Of a DNA stretch of 64,000 nucleotides, positions 20,786 through 29,602 are shown piece by piece. This DNA comes from Arthrobacter oryzae (GTDB lineage: Bacteria > Actinomycetota > Actinomycetes > Actinomycetales > Micrococcaceae), in assembly GCF_030718995.1 (NCBI RefSeq), contig NZ_CP132204.1:4216001-4280000 (forward strand). The letters are read 5' to 3'. Each line of letters opens with the position of its first letter. Positions within the stretch are counted from its first letter, which is position 1. The translations under genes and the position numbers were made by a program. The notes under the pieces are model-generated. The model saw only the letters and a program-made list of their open reading frames with translations, ran no database searches and was not told the DNA's origin.

Positions 20786-21984
20786 TACTGGCCGATCGAG
20801 TCCAGGGACGCCGGAATGTTGTCCAGGTAACCCTTGATGTTTCGAGCGGTCTCCGTGACCGAATCGCCGCCGAACTTCTCCGCCACTGCCTCGGCAAGGA
20901 CCAAGGCCACCATGGCCTCGGCCACGACCCCGGCGGCGGGGACGGCGCAGACGTCCGAGCGCTGATGGTGCGCCTTGGCGGCTTCCCCGGTGCTGACATC
21001 GATGGTTTTCAGGGCCCGCGGAACGGTGGCAATGGGCTTCATTGCGGCACGGACGCGCAGCACGTCGCCGATGCTCATGCCGCCCTCGATGCCGCCGGCA
21101 CGGTTGCTGGTGCGGATGATCCGGCCGTCTGAGTCCTTGACGATTTCGTCGTGGGCGGCAGAGCCCCGGCGGGAAGCGGTCAGGAAACCGTCACCGACCT
21201 CGACGCCCTTAATGGCCTGGATGCCCATCAGGGCGGCGGCCAGGCGGGAGTCAAGGCGGCGGTCCCAGTGAACGTAGCTGCCGAGTCCGGGCGGAAGGCC
21301 GTAGGCCAGCACCTCCACCACGCCGCCAAGGGTTTCGCCTTCCTTGTGGGCGGCATCCACCTCGGCCACCATGGCGTCCGAGGTTTCCCGGTCGAAGCAG
21401 CGGAGCGGATCCGCATCGAGGGCGATCACGTTCGCAGGCACGGGCAGCGGGCGCCCTTCAGGCACGGCAACGCTGGCGATTGAAACCGTGTGGCTAACCA
21501 GTTCGATTCCCAGTTGCTTGAGGAACTGCGACGCCACCGTTCCCAACGCAACGCGGGTGGCGGTTTCACGGGCGCTGGCGCGCTCCAGGACGGGCCGCGC
21601 TTCGTCGAAGCCGTACTTCTGCATTCCGGTGAAGTCCGCGTGGCCGGGGCGCGGCCGCGTCAGCGGCGCATTGCGCGCCTGGTCGGCGAGGATCTCGGGG
21701 GCCACGGGGTCCGAAGCCATGATCTGCTCCCACTTGGGCCACTCTGTGTTGCCCACCTGGATGGCCACCGGACCACCCTGGGTGATGCCGTGGCGCACGC
21801 CGCCCAGGACGGTCACGACGTCCTGTTCGAACTTCATCCGGGCACCGCGGCCGTACCCGAGGCGCCGGCGGGCGAGGGCATCGGCGATCTGGCTGCTGGT
21901 GAGTTCCACACCGGCAGGGACGCCTTCAATTATTCCGACCAGTGCCGGTCCATGGGATTCACCGGCAGTCAACCAACGCAACAT
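20785..21984 (-). CDS. aroC: Chorismate synthase
   Basis: It removes phosphate from EPSP to give chorismate, using reduced FMN. The family signatures are MLRWLTAGESHGPAL at the N terminus, RRRLGYGRGARMKFEQD, RPRPGHADFTGMQKY, RASARETATRVA, and SNRAGGIEGGMSIGD followed by HHQRSDVCAVPAAGVV. ATG 21984 was chosen over 21993 because homologues begin at MLRW; this gives 399 residues. aroA, which makes the substrate, is not in the window. Confidence 0.97.
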   Translation of the reverse strand: MLRWLTAGESHGPALVGIIEGVPAGVELTSSQIADALARRRLGYGRGARMKFEQDVVTVLGGVRHGITQGGPVAIQVGNTEWPKWEQIMASDPVAPEILADQARNAPLTRPRPGHADFTGMQKYGFDEARPVLERASARETATRVALGTVASQFLKQLGIELVSHTVSIASVAVPEGRPLPVPANVIALDADPLRCFDRETSDAMVAEVDAAHKEGETLGGVVEVLAYGLPPGLGSYVHWDRRLDSRLAAALMGIQAIKGVEVGDGFLTASRRGSAAHDEIVKDSDGRIIRTSNRAGGIEGGMSIGDVLRVRAAMKPIATVPRALKTIDVSTGEAAKAHHQRSDVCAVPAAGVVAEAMVALVLAEAVAEKFGGDSVTETARNIKGYLDNIPASLDSIGQ

Positions 21985-22010
21985 AAAATCCATCCTGCCA
22001 CGTAGGGCGG

Positions 22011-22871
22011 TTAGAACACTCGTCGAGGTGCCCCGACTGCGTCACACATCACATCTATGACTTCGGCCGTGACGTCGTCGCCAAGGCCGCTGAAAAACCG
22101 GACCTGCTCCACTGCCTGATACAGCAGCATCTCCAGGCCGGGGACCACGGCGCCTCCCCCGTCGCGCCAGACTGAGGCAATGCGGCTGGGCCAGGGGTCG
22201 TAGGCGACATCCAGCAGCACCCCCGGGGTCAGGGTCCGGAGGCCGGCCAGCTCCTCCGCCAGGGCATCGGCCCCGTGCGGCGGGAGGGTGGAAATCACGA
22301 CGTCGGCGGCGGCCATAGCTGGTGCCGCGCCGGAGAGCGGGAGAATGCGGACCGGAAGGCCCACACCCGCGGAAGCGGCCCGTGCTTCCGCAGCACGGCC
22401 CACGTCACGCACGTAGATATCGGCGGACGGCGCGCCCAGGTCCTTGAGCGCTGCGATCGCGGCCGCGGCAGTTCCGCCGCCGCCCACGACCACAGCTGAC
22501 GGTGCGGACACCACGCCGGCATGACGCACGGCGTTGACGATCCCTGCGACGTCGGTGTTGTAACCGATCCGGCGGACGGCCGGACCGTCAGCTTCAAACA
22601 CAACGGTGTTGACCACACCGAGAATGCGTGCCACGCCGCGGACCTCGTCCACTTCGGAGAACATCGCGGTCTTGAGCGGCATGGTCACGGACAGTCCGCG
22701 CCAGCCTGGCTCGTTGCGGGCTGCTGCCATGAAAGCCGGGAGGTCAGCGACGCTGACGTCGATGGCGGAATACTCCACGTCCACACCCAGGCGGGCGTAG
22801 GCGGCACGGTGGAGCGCCGGGGACTGTGAATGGCCGATCGGGTGCCCCAGAACGGCAGCCTTCAAGGTCAC
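22011..22871 (-). CDS. aroE: Shikimate dehydrogenase
   Basis: It reduces 3-dehydroshikimate with NADPH. The substrate domain has AAVLGHPIGHSQSPALHRAAY and GLSVTMPLKTAM with the catalytic Lys; YNTDVAGI holds the catalytic Asp region. The nucleotide loop is VVVGGGGTAAAAIAAL. GTG 22871 (286 residues) overlaps the mltG stop by 4 bases and is chosen over 22901. The dinucleotide-binding region lacks the usual NRT cofactor motif (YVRDVGRA instead), so cofactor preference is uncertain. Confidence 0.93.
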   Translation of the reverse strand: MTLKAAVLGHPIGHSQSPALHRAAYARLGVDVEYSAIDVSVADLPAFMAAARNEPGWRGLSVTMPLKTAMFSEVDEVRGVARILGVVNTVVFEADGPAVRRIGYNTDVAGIVNAVRHAGVVSAPSAVVVGGGGTAAAAIAALKDLGAPSADIYVRDVGRAAEARAASAGVGLPVRILPLSGAAPAMAAADVVISTLPPHGADALAEELAGLRTLTPGVLLDVAYDPWPSRIASVWRDGGGAVVPGLEMLLYQAVEQVRFFSGLGDDVTAEVIDVMCDAVGAPRRVF

Positions 22872-24607
22872 GTGCAGCGGCCCGCGTTGGCGGCACACCA
22901 TGCGTTGTACTGCTCCACGTAGACGTTGTGCTCAGCCAGCGTCTTGGAGAACTTCGTCTCCTTGGTGTCCAGGTTGATGGTCACCCAGTACATGTATTCG
23001 TTCGCCTTCGGCTTCGCAGCCGCATCGATGGCATTCTTGCCCGGCGAACCGATGGGTCCCACCGGGAGCCCCTGGTTGGCGTAGGTGTTGTACGGGTTCG
23101 ACTTGTCGGCCTTCTGGTCCTCGTCGATGTGGAAGCTCTTGATTCCCAGCCCGTAGGTCACCGTGGCGTCGGACTGGATCAGGCCGGCCGTCTCGGTGTT
23201 GTTCGGCTTGAGGCGGTTGTAGATGGCACCGGCGACGTCGCCGTACTCGGCCTGGCCGCCCTCGGCCTGCACGATGCTGGCCACCGTCACGACGTCGTAC
23301 TGCTTCGCGGGATCGGTCACGCCTTGTGCCTTGAGCTCGTCGACGGTGGTGGTCACGAGGTTTTGGAGGATCTCCTTGGCCGGCGTTCCCACCGGGAAGC
23401 GGTGCTCGCCGGGCGCGAGATAGCCCTCAAGGTTCTTGGCCTTCTCCGGCAGCCCGAACTGGGCCGGGGAGTCGCTGAGGGCCTGCAGCTCCGCCACCGG
23501 GATACCGGACCCCTGGGCGATGGCCTGCAGTGACTCACCGATCCGCAGTCCGGCGCTCAAGGCAAAGTACAGGACCTTGCCTTCGCCTTGGCCCAGCAGC
23601 ACGGCTACGGCATCGGAGTTCTTCATTTCCTGGCGGAACTGGAAGTCACCCGGTGCAATGGTGCCTCCGGACGCGGTCAGCTCCCGCAGGAAGGTGTCCG
23701 CGTTGGCGACAACCTTCTGGTCCTCGAGCTTCGTGGCGACAGACCTGGTGCCTTCACCGGGCTCGACAGATACATTCACTTCCCCGGTGCCGGGGCCGGG
23801 GTAGTCGGCAATGGTGTCCCCGCCGAGCAGGGGTTTCAGGAACTGGGCGCCCACCACCAAGGCGGTGACGAAGACCCCGAGCGTCAGCAGGAGCGCGAGC
23901 CACCGGCGGCGGCGGCGGACCTTCTTGGATTTGGCCGGGGCAGCAGCGACAGACCCGGCTCCGGCCATCAAAGGATGGTCCGGTTCGTCAAAGTGCTGCT
24001 CGGAGTGGTGTTCCGCTGCATAGACGCCGGCGTCCTCGTAGACATGGTGGGCCTCGTCCTCGTGGTGAACCGCGTAGTCCGGGTGGTCAGCGTAGACCGG
24101 GTGCGCAGCCTCGTCGGGGTGCCCGGCCTCGCCCGGGTGCGCAGCGTCGGTGTGCCCTGCGTACGCATGGTCAGCGGCCACGGCATGATCCACAGCGAAG
24201 TCAGGGTGGGCGGCTACGCCGTGCAGTCCGACGTGCGGGTCATATGCTTCCGGCTCAGCATGGGGGTCGCCCTCCGCGGAGTTTGCTTGGTGCACGGGTT
24301 CTTCGTGGTGCACGGGTTCCTCCTGGTGCGGCTGCACGCGATGGTGCGCCGGTTCGTCCTGGCGCAATTCCTCGTGCGCCAGCGGCGTGTGGTGCTGAAC
24401 AGCGTCCTGCTGGACAGTGGGCGGTTCCGCCGGCATGGCGGGAGGAACCTGCGGCGAAGGGCCGGTTTCGAACGCCTGCGGTGGCACGACGTCATTGCCT
24501 TCGGTCGTCAGGGATTTTTCCCTGGCCCGAATTTCCTTGCGCGTCAGTTGACGTCCGGAGTCACTGAATTCCTCACCCGAGGACTCGTCGCTGTTGACCG
24601 GGCTCAC
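22868..24607 (-). CDS. mltG: Endolytic transglycosylase MltG with His-rich cytoplasmic domain
   Basis: MltG cleaves nascent peptidoglycan strands near the membrane. The 579-residue protein has a cytoplasmic N-terminal region of about 230 residues, one membrane helix after a basic stretch (VRRRRRWLALLLTLGVF, about residues 237-257), then an extracytoplasmic YceG domain. In that domain ASIVQAEGGQAEYGDVAGAIYNRL (split here for length: ASIVQAEGG and AGAIYNRL) contains the conserved Glu region, followed by IQSDATVTYGLG and NPYNTYANQGLPVGPI. Residues about 70-215 are unusual: 28 His with many Pro, Glu, Asp and Ala, as in EPVHHEEPVHQ and HPVYADHPDY. The region is probably disordered and could bind metal. 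ruvX overlaps by 4 bases. Confidence 0.93.
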   Translation of the reverse strand: MSPVNSDESSGEEFSDSGRQLTRKEIRAREKSLTTEGNDVVPPQAFETGPSPQVPPAMPAEPPTVQQDAVQHHTPLAHEELRQDEPAHHRVQPHQEEPVHHEEPVHQANSAEGDPHAEPEAYDPHVGLHGVAAHPDFAVDHAVAADHAYAGHTDAAHPGEAGHPDEAAHPVYADHPDYAVHHEDEAHHVYEDAGVYAAEHHSEQHFDEPDHPLMAGAGSVAAAPAKSKKVRRRRRWLALLLTLGVFVTALVVGAQFLKPLLGGDTIADYPGPGTGEVNVSVEPGEGTRSVATKLEDQKVVANADTFLRELTASGGTIAPGDFQFRQEMKNSDAVAVLLGQGEGKVLYFALSAGLRIGESLQAIAQGSGIPVAELQALSDSPAQFGLPEKAKNLEGYLAPGEHRFPVGTPAKEILQNLVTTTVDELKAQGVTDPAKQYDVVTVASIVQAEGGQAEYGDVAGAIYNRLKPNNTETAGLIQSDATVTYGLGIKSFHIDEDQKADKSNPYNTYANQGLPVGPIGSPGKNAIDAAAKPKANEYMYWVTINLDTKETKFSKTLAEHNVYVEQYNAWCAANAGRCT

Positions 24608-25203
24608 TGTAGCCTTCCATTTTCCGAAGATTGCACATTGATTCCTGAGACGGCCTGCTCAGCGTCTTCCGCTGCGGCGTCTCCGGAAAGCCCCGGCCGG
24701 GAAGCAGCAATTACGCGGCTTCCCACATCCGTTCCCCTGGCTTTTTGCATGTCGATTGCGTGCTGCAGAATTCCTGCGGCGGCAACCTGATCCACTACCT
24801 TACGGTGATTCCGGCTGCTCATGCCAGCTTCGTGCAGGTTGCGGTGGGCGGTCACCGTGCTCAGACGCTCGTCAATAAGCTGCACCGGAATGTCAGAACC
24901 ACGGCCCGCAAGTTCCTGTGCCAACAGCTCCGCGTAGTCCGTCGCCATCCTGGCCGACGCGTGCTCTTCGCCCTTGAGGGTGCGCGGCAGGCCCACGAAG
25001 ATCTGGACGGCGCCAAGCTCGGCGGCCAGGGCCGCCAGGACACGGACGTCCGTGTTCTTCCTGGCGTTCCTTTCCAACGTCTTCAACGGTGTGGCCAGGA
25101 TGCCGTCGCGGTCGCAGACGGCAACGCCTACGCGGACGGTGCCCACGTCCACCCCCAGTTTGATGCCCTGGGGGTAGGCGCCGGATGCAGCAGATTGATT
25201 CAC
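24604..25203 (-). CDS. ruvX: Holliday junction resolvase-like protein RuvX (YqgF)
   Basis: YqgF proteins have an RNase H-like fold and act in rRNA 5'-end processing; a Holliday junction role has also been proposed. The N-terminal strand LGVDVGTVRVGVAVCDRDGI carries the first catalytic Asp, IFVGLPRTLKGEEHASA the central region, and LIDERLSTVTA the second acidic site. The last 40 residues (from SRVIAASRPG) extend beyond the fold. It starts at GTG 25203, 7 bases after alaS, and is coupled to mltG by a GTGA overlap. Confidence 0.94.
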   Translation of the reverse strand: MNQSAASGAYPQGIKLGVDVGTVRVGVAVCDRDGILATPLKTLERNARKNTDVRVLAALAAELGAVQIFVGLPRTLKGEEHASARMATDYAELLAQELAGRGSDIPVQLIDERLSTVTAHRNLHEAGMSSRNHRKVVDQVAAAGILQHAIDMQKARGTDVGSRVIAASRPGLSGDAAAEDAEQAVSGINVQSSENGRLQ

Positions 25204-25210
25204 GGTTCGG

Positions 25211-27889
25211 CTATCGCCTCGTGATGGCGTCCACGACGGCGGTCAGCGCCGCCGGCACCTTCGCGGCATCCGTGCCGCCGCCTTGCGCGACGTCATCCTT
25301 GCCACCCCCGCCTCCGCCGAGAATGCCGGCCGCGAGCCGGACGAGGGCTCCTGCCTTGACGCCGGCCGCACGGGCTGCCTCATTCGTGGCAACCAGGATG
25401 ACGGGGCGGTCATTGCTGACGCCCGCCACCGCGACGGCGGCGGCCTCTGAGCCAAGCCGGCTGCGCAGGTCGAGCGCCAGTCCGCGGAGGTCGTCAGCGC
25501 CGCTGACCTGTCCCGCGTCGTGGGCAATGACCTTCACGCCGGCAGCATCCGTTGCCGTACCGACCAGCTGTGCGGCGGCAGCGGTCAACTGCTCCTTGCG
25601 CAGGCGCTCCAGTTCCTTTTCCACGGCCTTGAGCTTGGTGAGGGTGGTGGCGATACGGTCTGCCAGCAGGCCTGACGGCACCTTCAGCATTTCCGTGAGC
25701 TCCGTGACCAGTGCACGCTCGGCGGCGAGGTGGCGGAAGGCCTCCATTCCCACGAAGGCTTCCACACGGCGGTTTCCGGAGCCTACCGACTGGTCACCGA
25801 GCAGGGACAAGCTGCCAATGAGCGAGGTGTTGGCCACATGGGTGCCGCCGCAAAGCTCGCGCGACCAGGCGCCGTCGATCTCCACGACGCGCACCTCGTT
25901 TCCGTAGTTCTCGCCGAAGAGCGCCATGGCACCGAGGGCTTTGGCCTCAGCCAGTGCCATGACCTTGGTCTCCACCTGGAAGTTGTTGCGGATGGCGAGG
26001 TTGGAAACTTCCTCGATTTCGGAACGGGTGGCAGCACTGAGGCCCTCGCCCCAGGCGAAGTCAAAGCGCAGGTAGCCGGCTTTGTTGTACGAGCCGCGCT
26101 GCAGCGCCTCCGGGCCGAGGATCTGGTGCAGTGCGGCATGCACGATGTGCGTCCCGGTGTGGGCCTGCTCCGCGGAGTGGCGCCGTTCGCGGTCCACCGC
26201 GGCCTGCACGAGCGAGTCCGCGCCGATTTCGCCCTCGCGGACGATCGCCTTGTGCACGCTCAGCCCCTTGACGGGCCGCTGGACATCCAGGACCTCGACG
26301 ACGAAGCCGTCGCCCGTGATGAGCCCGGTGTCCGCGGCCTGGCCGCCGGCCTCCGCGTAGAACGGGGTCTCTGCGAGGACAAGTTCAATTTCCTCGCCCG
26401 TGGAGGCCTGGGAGACCTTGCGGCCGCCTGACAGGATGCCGCGGACCTTGGACTCGCCGGCGAGCTCCGTGTAGCCGGTGAAGACCGTCTCGCCCTCGGC
26501 GAGCAGCTCCTGGAAGGCGCTGAGATCGGCGTGCGATCCCTTCTTGCCCTTGGCGTCCGCCTGGGCGCGCTGCCGCTGTTCCAGCATCAGCTTCCGGAAT
26601 TCGGGTTCGTCAACCTTCAGGCCGGCCTCTTCCGCCATTTCCAGCGTCAGGTCGATCGGGAAACCGTAGGTGTCATGCAGGGCAAAAGCATCGGCCCCGG
26701 ACAGCGGCTGGCCCGCTGCCTTGGAATCCTTCACGGCGTCCTCGAGGCGGGCCGTGCCGGACGCAATGGTCCGCAGGAACGCCTTCTCTTCGGCGTAGGC
26801 GATACGGCTGATGCGGTCGAAATCGGTCTCCACTACCGGGTAGACACCCTTCATCGCGTCGCGGGATGCGGGCAGGAGGTCCGGCAGGCAGGCCTTTTCG
26901 ACGCCGAGCAGGCGCATGGAGCGCACGGCACGGCGGATGAGGCGGCGCAGCACGTAGCCGCGGCCTTCGTTGGAGGGCGTGACGCCGTCTGCGATCAGCA
27001 TCAGTGCGGACCGAATGTGGTCCGCCACCACGCGCATCCGGACATCGTCGGTGTGGTGGGGATCGTCGGCGGACTCGGCCGAGGTGTATTCCTTGCCGGA
27101 CAATGCAGCGGCCTTGTCGATGACAGGACGGACCTGGTCGGTCTCGTACATGTTCTCGACATCCTGCAGGATCATTGCCAGGCGTTCCATGCCCAGGCCG
27201 GTGTCGATGTTTTTCTTGGGCAGTTCGCCGGTGATGTCGAAGTCCACCTTGGAGCGGACGTTGTCAATCTGGTACTGCATGAAGACGAGGTTCCAGATTT
27301 CGACATAGCGGTTCTCGTCGGCGATCGGGCCGCCCTCGACACCATAGGACGGGCCGCGGTCGTAGTAGATCTCGGAGCAGGGGCCGGCCGGGCCGGGCTG
27401 GCCGGTGGACCAGTAGTTGTCCGCCTTGCCCATCCGCTGGATCCGGTCGGCGGGCATACCCGTGTTCTTGAGCCAGAGCTGTTCGGCTTCGTCGTCTTCT
27501 TCGTAGACGGTGACCCAGAGCTTGTCGGCCGGGAGGCCGTAGCCGCCGTCGTCGACGCCCGTTGTCAGCAGTTCCCAGGCGAACTTGATGGCGTCTTCCT
27601 TGAAGTAGTCGCCGAAGGAGAAGTTGCCGCACATCTGGAAGAACGTGCCGTGGCGGGCCGTCTTGCCCACTTCCTCGATGTCACCGGTGCGGATGCACTT
27701 CTGCACGCTGGTGGCGCGGTTGTAGGGCGCTTCTTCGCGGGCCGTCAGGTAGGGAATGAAGGGGACCATGCCGGCCACCGTGAACAGCAGGGAGGGGTCG
27801 CTGGAGACAAGGGATGCGGATGGCACCGCCGTGTGGCCCTTGCTGACGAAAAAGTCGATCCAGCGCTTGGTGATCTCCTGCGACTTCAT
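25211..27889 (-). CDS. alaS: Alanyl-tRNA synthetase
   Basis: It charges tRNA-Ala. The 892 residues are full length. The class II catalytic domain begins with RWIDFFVSKGHTAVPSASL and includes KCIRTGDIEEVGKTARHGTF and FSFGDYFKEDAI. The editing domain has the zinc-binding HTGTHIVHAAL and CGGTHVANT motifs. A coiled-coil/C-Ala region follows, ending in an Ala-rich segment with LAAGILGGGGGGKDD. The start is ATG 27889. The 111-base gap upstream holds two hairpins. It lies between the DUF948-type membrane genes and ruvX, the usual actinobacterial order. Confidence 0.98.
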   Translation of the reverse strand: MKSQEITKRWIDFFVSKGHTAVPSASLVSSDPSLLFTVAGMVPFIPYLTAREEAPYNRATSVQKCIRTGDIEEVGKTARHGTFFQMCGNFSFGDYFKEDAIKFAWELLTTGVDDGGYGLPADKLWVTVYEEDDEAEQLWLKNTGMPADRIQRMGKADNYWSTGQPGPAGPCSEIYYDRGPSYGVEGGPIADENRYVEIWNLVFMQYQIDNVRSKVDFDITGELPKKNIDTGLGMERLAMILQDVENMYETDQVRPVIDKAAALSGKEYTSAESADDPHHTDDVRMRVVADHIRSALMLIADGVTPSNEGRGYVLRRLIRRAVRSMRLLGVEKACLPDLLPASRDAMKGVYPVVETDFDRISRIAYAEEKAFLRTIASGTARLEDAVKDSKAAGQPLSGADAFALHDTYGFPIDLTLEMAEEAGLKVDEPEFRKLMLEQRQRAQADAKGKKGSHADLSAFQELLAEGETVFTGYTELAGESKVRGILSGGRKVSQASTGEEIELVLAETPFYAEAGGQAADTGLITGDGFVVEVLDVQRPVKGLSVHKAIVREGEIGADSLVQAAVDRERRHSAEQAHTGTHIVHAALHQILGPEALQRGSYNKAGYLRFDFAWGEGLSAATRSEIEEVSNLAIRNNFQVETKVMALAEAKALGAMALFGENYGNEVRVVEIDGAWSRELCGGTHVANTSLIGSLSLLGDQSVGSGNRRVEAFVGMEAFRHLAAERALVTELTEMLKVPSGLLADRIATTLTKLKAVEKELERLRKEQLTAAAAQLVGTATDAAGVKVIAHDAGQVSGADDLRGLALDLRSRLGSEAAAVAVAGVSNDRPVILVATNEAARAAGVKAGALVRLAAGILGGGGGGKDDVAQGGGTDAAKVPAALTAVVDAITRR

Positions 27890-27913
27890 AACCTTGTTAC
27901 TTACCCTTCTTGG

Positions 27914-27976
27914 TTCACGCGTTCTCCCGCGTGAAAGTTTGATTCAGATGGCAGTACCGAAATACCGGCTACTGCC
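27914..27976 (-). promoter_or_regulatory. Structured leader upstream of alaS (two hairpins)
   Basis: TTCACGCG and CGCGTGAA (27928-27935 and 27914-27921) pair perfectly on the minus strand around a 6-base GGAGAA loop. Just upstream GGCAGTA and TACTGCC (27970-27976 and 27950-27956) pair, with an inner CCG/CGG pair. The first hairpin ends about 25 bases before the alaS ATG. They may form a leader that modulates alaS, or a processing/terminator site after the upstream small genes. No T-box sequence was found. Confidence 0.4.
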
Positions 27977-28000
27977 TGTTTAATTCTCCCGCAACTGCGG

Positions 28001-28231
28001 CTAGCGCCGCACCACGTCCTGGGTGTCGATGCCCAGGGCTGCCCTGAGGTCGGATTCCCGTTCCTGCATGCCGTCCCGGACCGCGTCAGCGAAGTCGTAG
28101 ATGCCATCGGCGAGCCGGCCCACCGCACGGTTAAGGCCTTCGGGCCCAAGGGTGGACTGGGCTTCAGTGATCTTACGGAAGGCGATAACGCCAATGGCGA
28201 CGCCGATTCCCATCCAGAGGATTCTTTTCAT
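28001..28231 (-). CDS. Small membrane protein (DUF6167-like)
   Basis: This 76-residue protein has one N-terminal membrane helix (about residues 4-20, ILWMGIGVAIGVIAFRK) and a charged helical tail (DGIYDFADAVRDGMQERESDLRAALG). Small genes of this kind sit between the DUF948 gene and alaS in many actinobacteria. The resemblance to the DUF6167 family rests on position and general shape, not a strong motif. Function is unknown. It is 17 bases downstream of the DUF948 gene, so they are probably one operon. Confidence 0.75.
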   Translation of the reverse strand: MKRILWMGIGVAIGVIAFRKITEAQSTLGPEGLNRAVGRLADGIYDFADAVRDGMQERESDLRAALGIDTQDVVRR

Positions 28232-28248
28232 TGGGTGCTCCGTCAGGA

Positions 28249-28623
28249 TTAGCGGCTGCGACGGCCGGTGGCGGGTTTCTTGCGGGCGGACAGGGCGGAG
28301 CGGACTCCGTAGCTGAAGGCTGCCACCTTGATCAGCGGGGATCCCACGGTTGCCGCCACGAGGGAGGAAAGCGCGGAGATGTTGGCCGAAGCGTCCGAGA
28401 CGTTGGACGAGATGCCGTCAACCTTCTTCAGCTGCTGGTTGGTAGTGGAAACCGTGGCCGTGACTTCGTCCATGAGGGGTGTCGCGCCGTCGCTGATCGA
28501 ACGGATGGAGGTCCGGACCTCGTCAAAAACCCGCCCGAGCTTCAGGATGGGCACGGCGAGCAGCAGCACCAAAAGCGCAAACACCCCTGCCGCGATCAGG
28601 CCGGCAATATCGCCACCAGACAT
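28249..28623 (-). CDS. DUF948 family membrane protein
   Basis: The 124 residues have an N-terminal membrane helix (about 6-28, IAGLIAAGVFALLVLLLAVPIL), then an amphipathic coiled-coil-like stretch (FDEVRTSIRSISDGATPLMDEV and VSTTNQQLKKVDGISS), and a basic tail. This is the layout of DUF948 proteins, which are of unknown function and in firmicutes are associated with stress. It is placed between rpsD and alaS with the next small membrane gene, a conserved actinobacterial arrangement. Confidence 0.82.
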   Translation of the reverse strand: MSGGDIAGLIAAGVFALLVLLLAVPILKLGRVFDEVRTSIRSISDGATPLMDEVTATVSTTNQQLKKVDGISSNVSDASANISALSSLVAATVGSPLIKVAAFSYGVRSALSARKKPATGRRSR

Positions 28624-28717
28624 AGACGTTCATCTCCTTGTGTTTCCGTGGAATGCTGCGGGTTCCGCACCGGCATCATGGCCGCTCTTGCGGAACTCCC
28701 CCCAGTACCTTACATAC

Positions 28718-28751
28718 AAAGAAGCCCGCGGCGCTTGCCACGGGCTTCTTT
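28718..28751 (-). terminator. Terminator downstream of rpsD
   Basis: AAAGAAGCCCG (28718-28728) pairs perfectly with CGGGCTTCTTT (28741-28751); an inner GGC/GCC pair can extend the stem. On the minus strand it lies 17 bases past the rpsD stop and before the DUF948 gene, so it should end rpsD transcripts. Confidence 0.8.
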
Positions 28752-28768
28752 GGATACGCTGCTTTTAT

Positions 28769-29395
28769 TTAGCGTGCGTAGAATTCGACGACGAGCTGCT
28801 CTTCGCAGGTTACGGGAACCTCGGAGCGCTTCGGGCGGCGAACCAGGCGGGCCTGCAGGGCGTCAAGCTTGACGTCCAGGTAGGCCGGAACCTGGGGCAG
28901 GACGTCGCGGTGGGCGCCGGCTGCTGCAACCTGGAACGGCGGCATGGTCTCGCTGCGGCTGTGAACGTGGACCAGCTGGCCCTCGGAGACGCGGAAAGAC
29001 GGGCGGTCAACGCGGATGCCGTCAACCAGGATGTGGCGGTGCACAACCAGCTGGCGGGCCTGGGCGATGGTGCGGGCGAAGCCGGCACGCAGCACGAGGG
29101 CGTCGAGACGCATTTCGAGCAGTTCGATCAGGTTTTCACCGGTCAGGCCCTTGGTGCGGCGTGCTTCTTCGAAGGCACGGGTCATCTGGGCTTCGCGGAT
29201 GCCGTACTGGGCGCGCAGGCGCTGCTTTTCGCGCAGGCGTACGGCGTAGTCGGAGTCCTGCTTCTTGCGGGCACGGCCATGCTCACCGGGGCCGTACGGG
29301 CGGCGCTCCATGTACTTGGCGGCCTTGGGGGTCAGAGCAATGCCGAGTGCACGCGAAAGGCGTGCGGTACGGCGAGCACGAGTGTTATTAGCCAC
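28769..29395 (-). CDS. rpsD: 30S ribosomal protein S4
   Basis: S4 is a primary 16S rRNA binder that nucleates 30S assembly. The 208 residues begin ANNTRARRTARLSRALGIAL and lack the Cys cluster of zinc-binding S4 paralogues. The S4 RNA-binding domain (about residues 95-155) has MRLDALVLRAGFARTIAQAR and HRHILVDGIRVDRPSFRV. The start is GTG 29395 after AAGGA. It is a single-gene transcript with a leader of about 150 bases and its own terminator. Confidence 0.98.
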   Translation of the reverse strand: MANNTRARRTARLSRALGIALTPKAAKYMERRPYGPGEHGRARKKQDSDYAVRLREKQRLRAQYGIREAQMTRAFEEARRTKGLTGENLIELLEMRLDALVLRAGFARTIAQARQLVVHRHILVDGIRVDRPSFRVSEGQLVHVHSRSETMPPFQVAAAGAHRDVLPQVPAYLDVKLDALQARLVRRPKRSEVPVTCEEQLVVEFYAR

Positions 29396-29550
29396 TTGTG
29401 TCCTTCCAATATCTGCGGTGTGTCAGTGTTACTGGCCTCCACGATGGAGAGCATCGGCCAACCGCTGCCTTTTGCTACTGGGCACAGGCGTAACCTCATC
29501 AAAGTGAATTTGTTGGGATTGCGCGTCCGTGCCTTGCCAGACAACGAACT

Positions 29551-29556
29551 ATCCTA
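29551..29556 (-). promoter_or_regulatory. Candidate -10 element of rpsD
   Basis: TAGGAT on the minus strand at 29551-29556 is a good -10 hexamer about 155 bases before the rpsD GTG. No clear -35 is visible. If used, it gives a long 5' leader, a place where S4 could regulate its own translation; that is inference. Confidence 0.4.
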
Positions 29557-29602
29557 CCATGATGCGGCTTGCCGCCCCGGCCGGGCCGGCTAACTGTCGC
29601 GG

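Noticed and set aside
27890..28000. T-box leader for alaS
   Set aside because: No T-box consensus (AGGGTGGNACCGCG-like) is visible, and the gap is too short for a full T-box with specifier stem.
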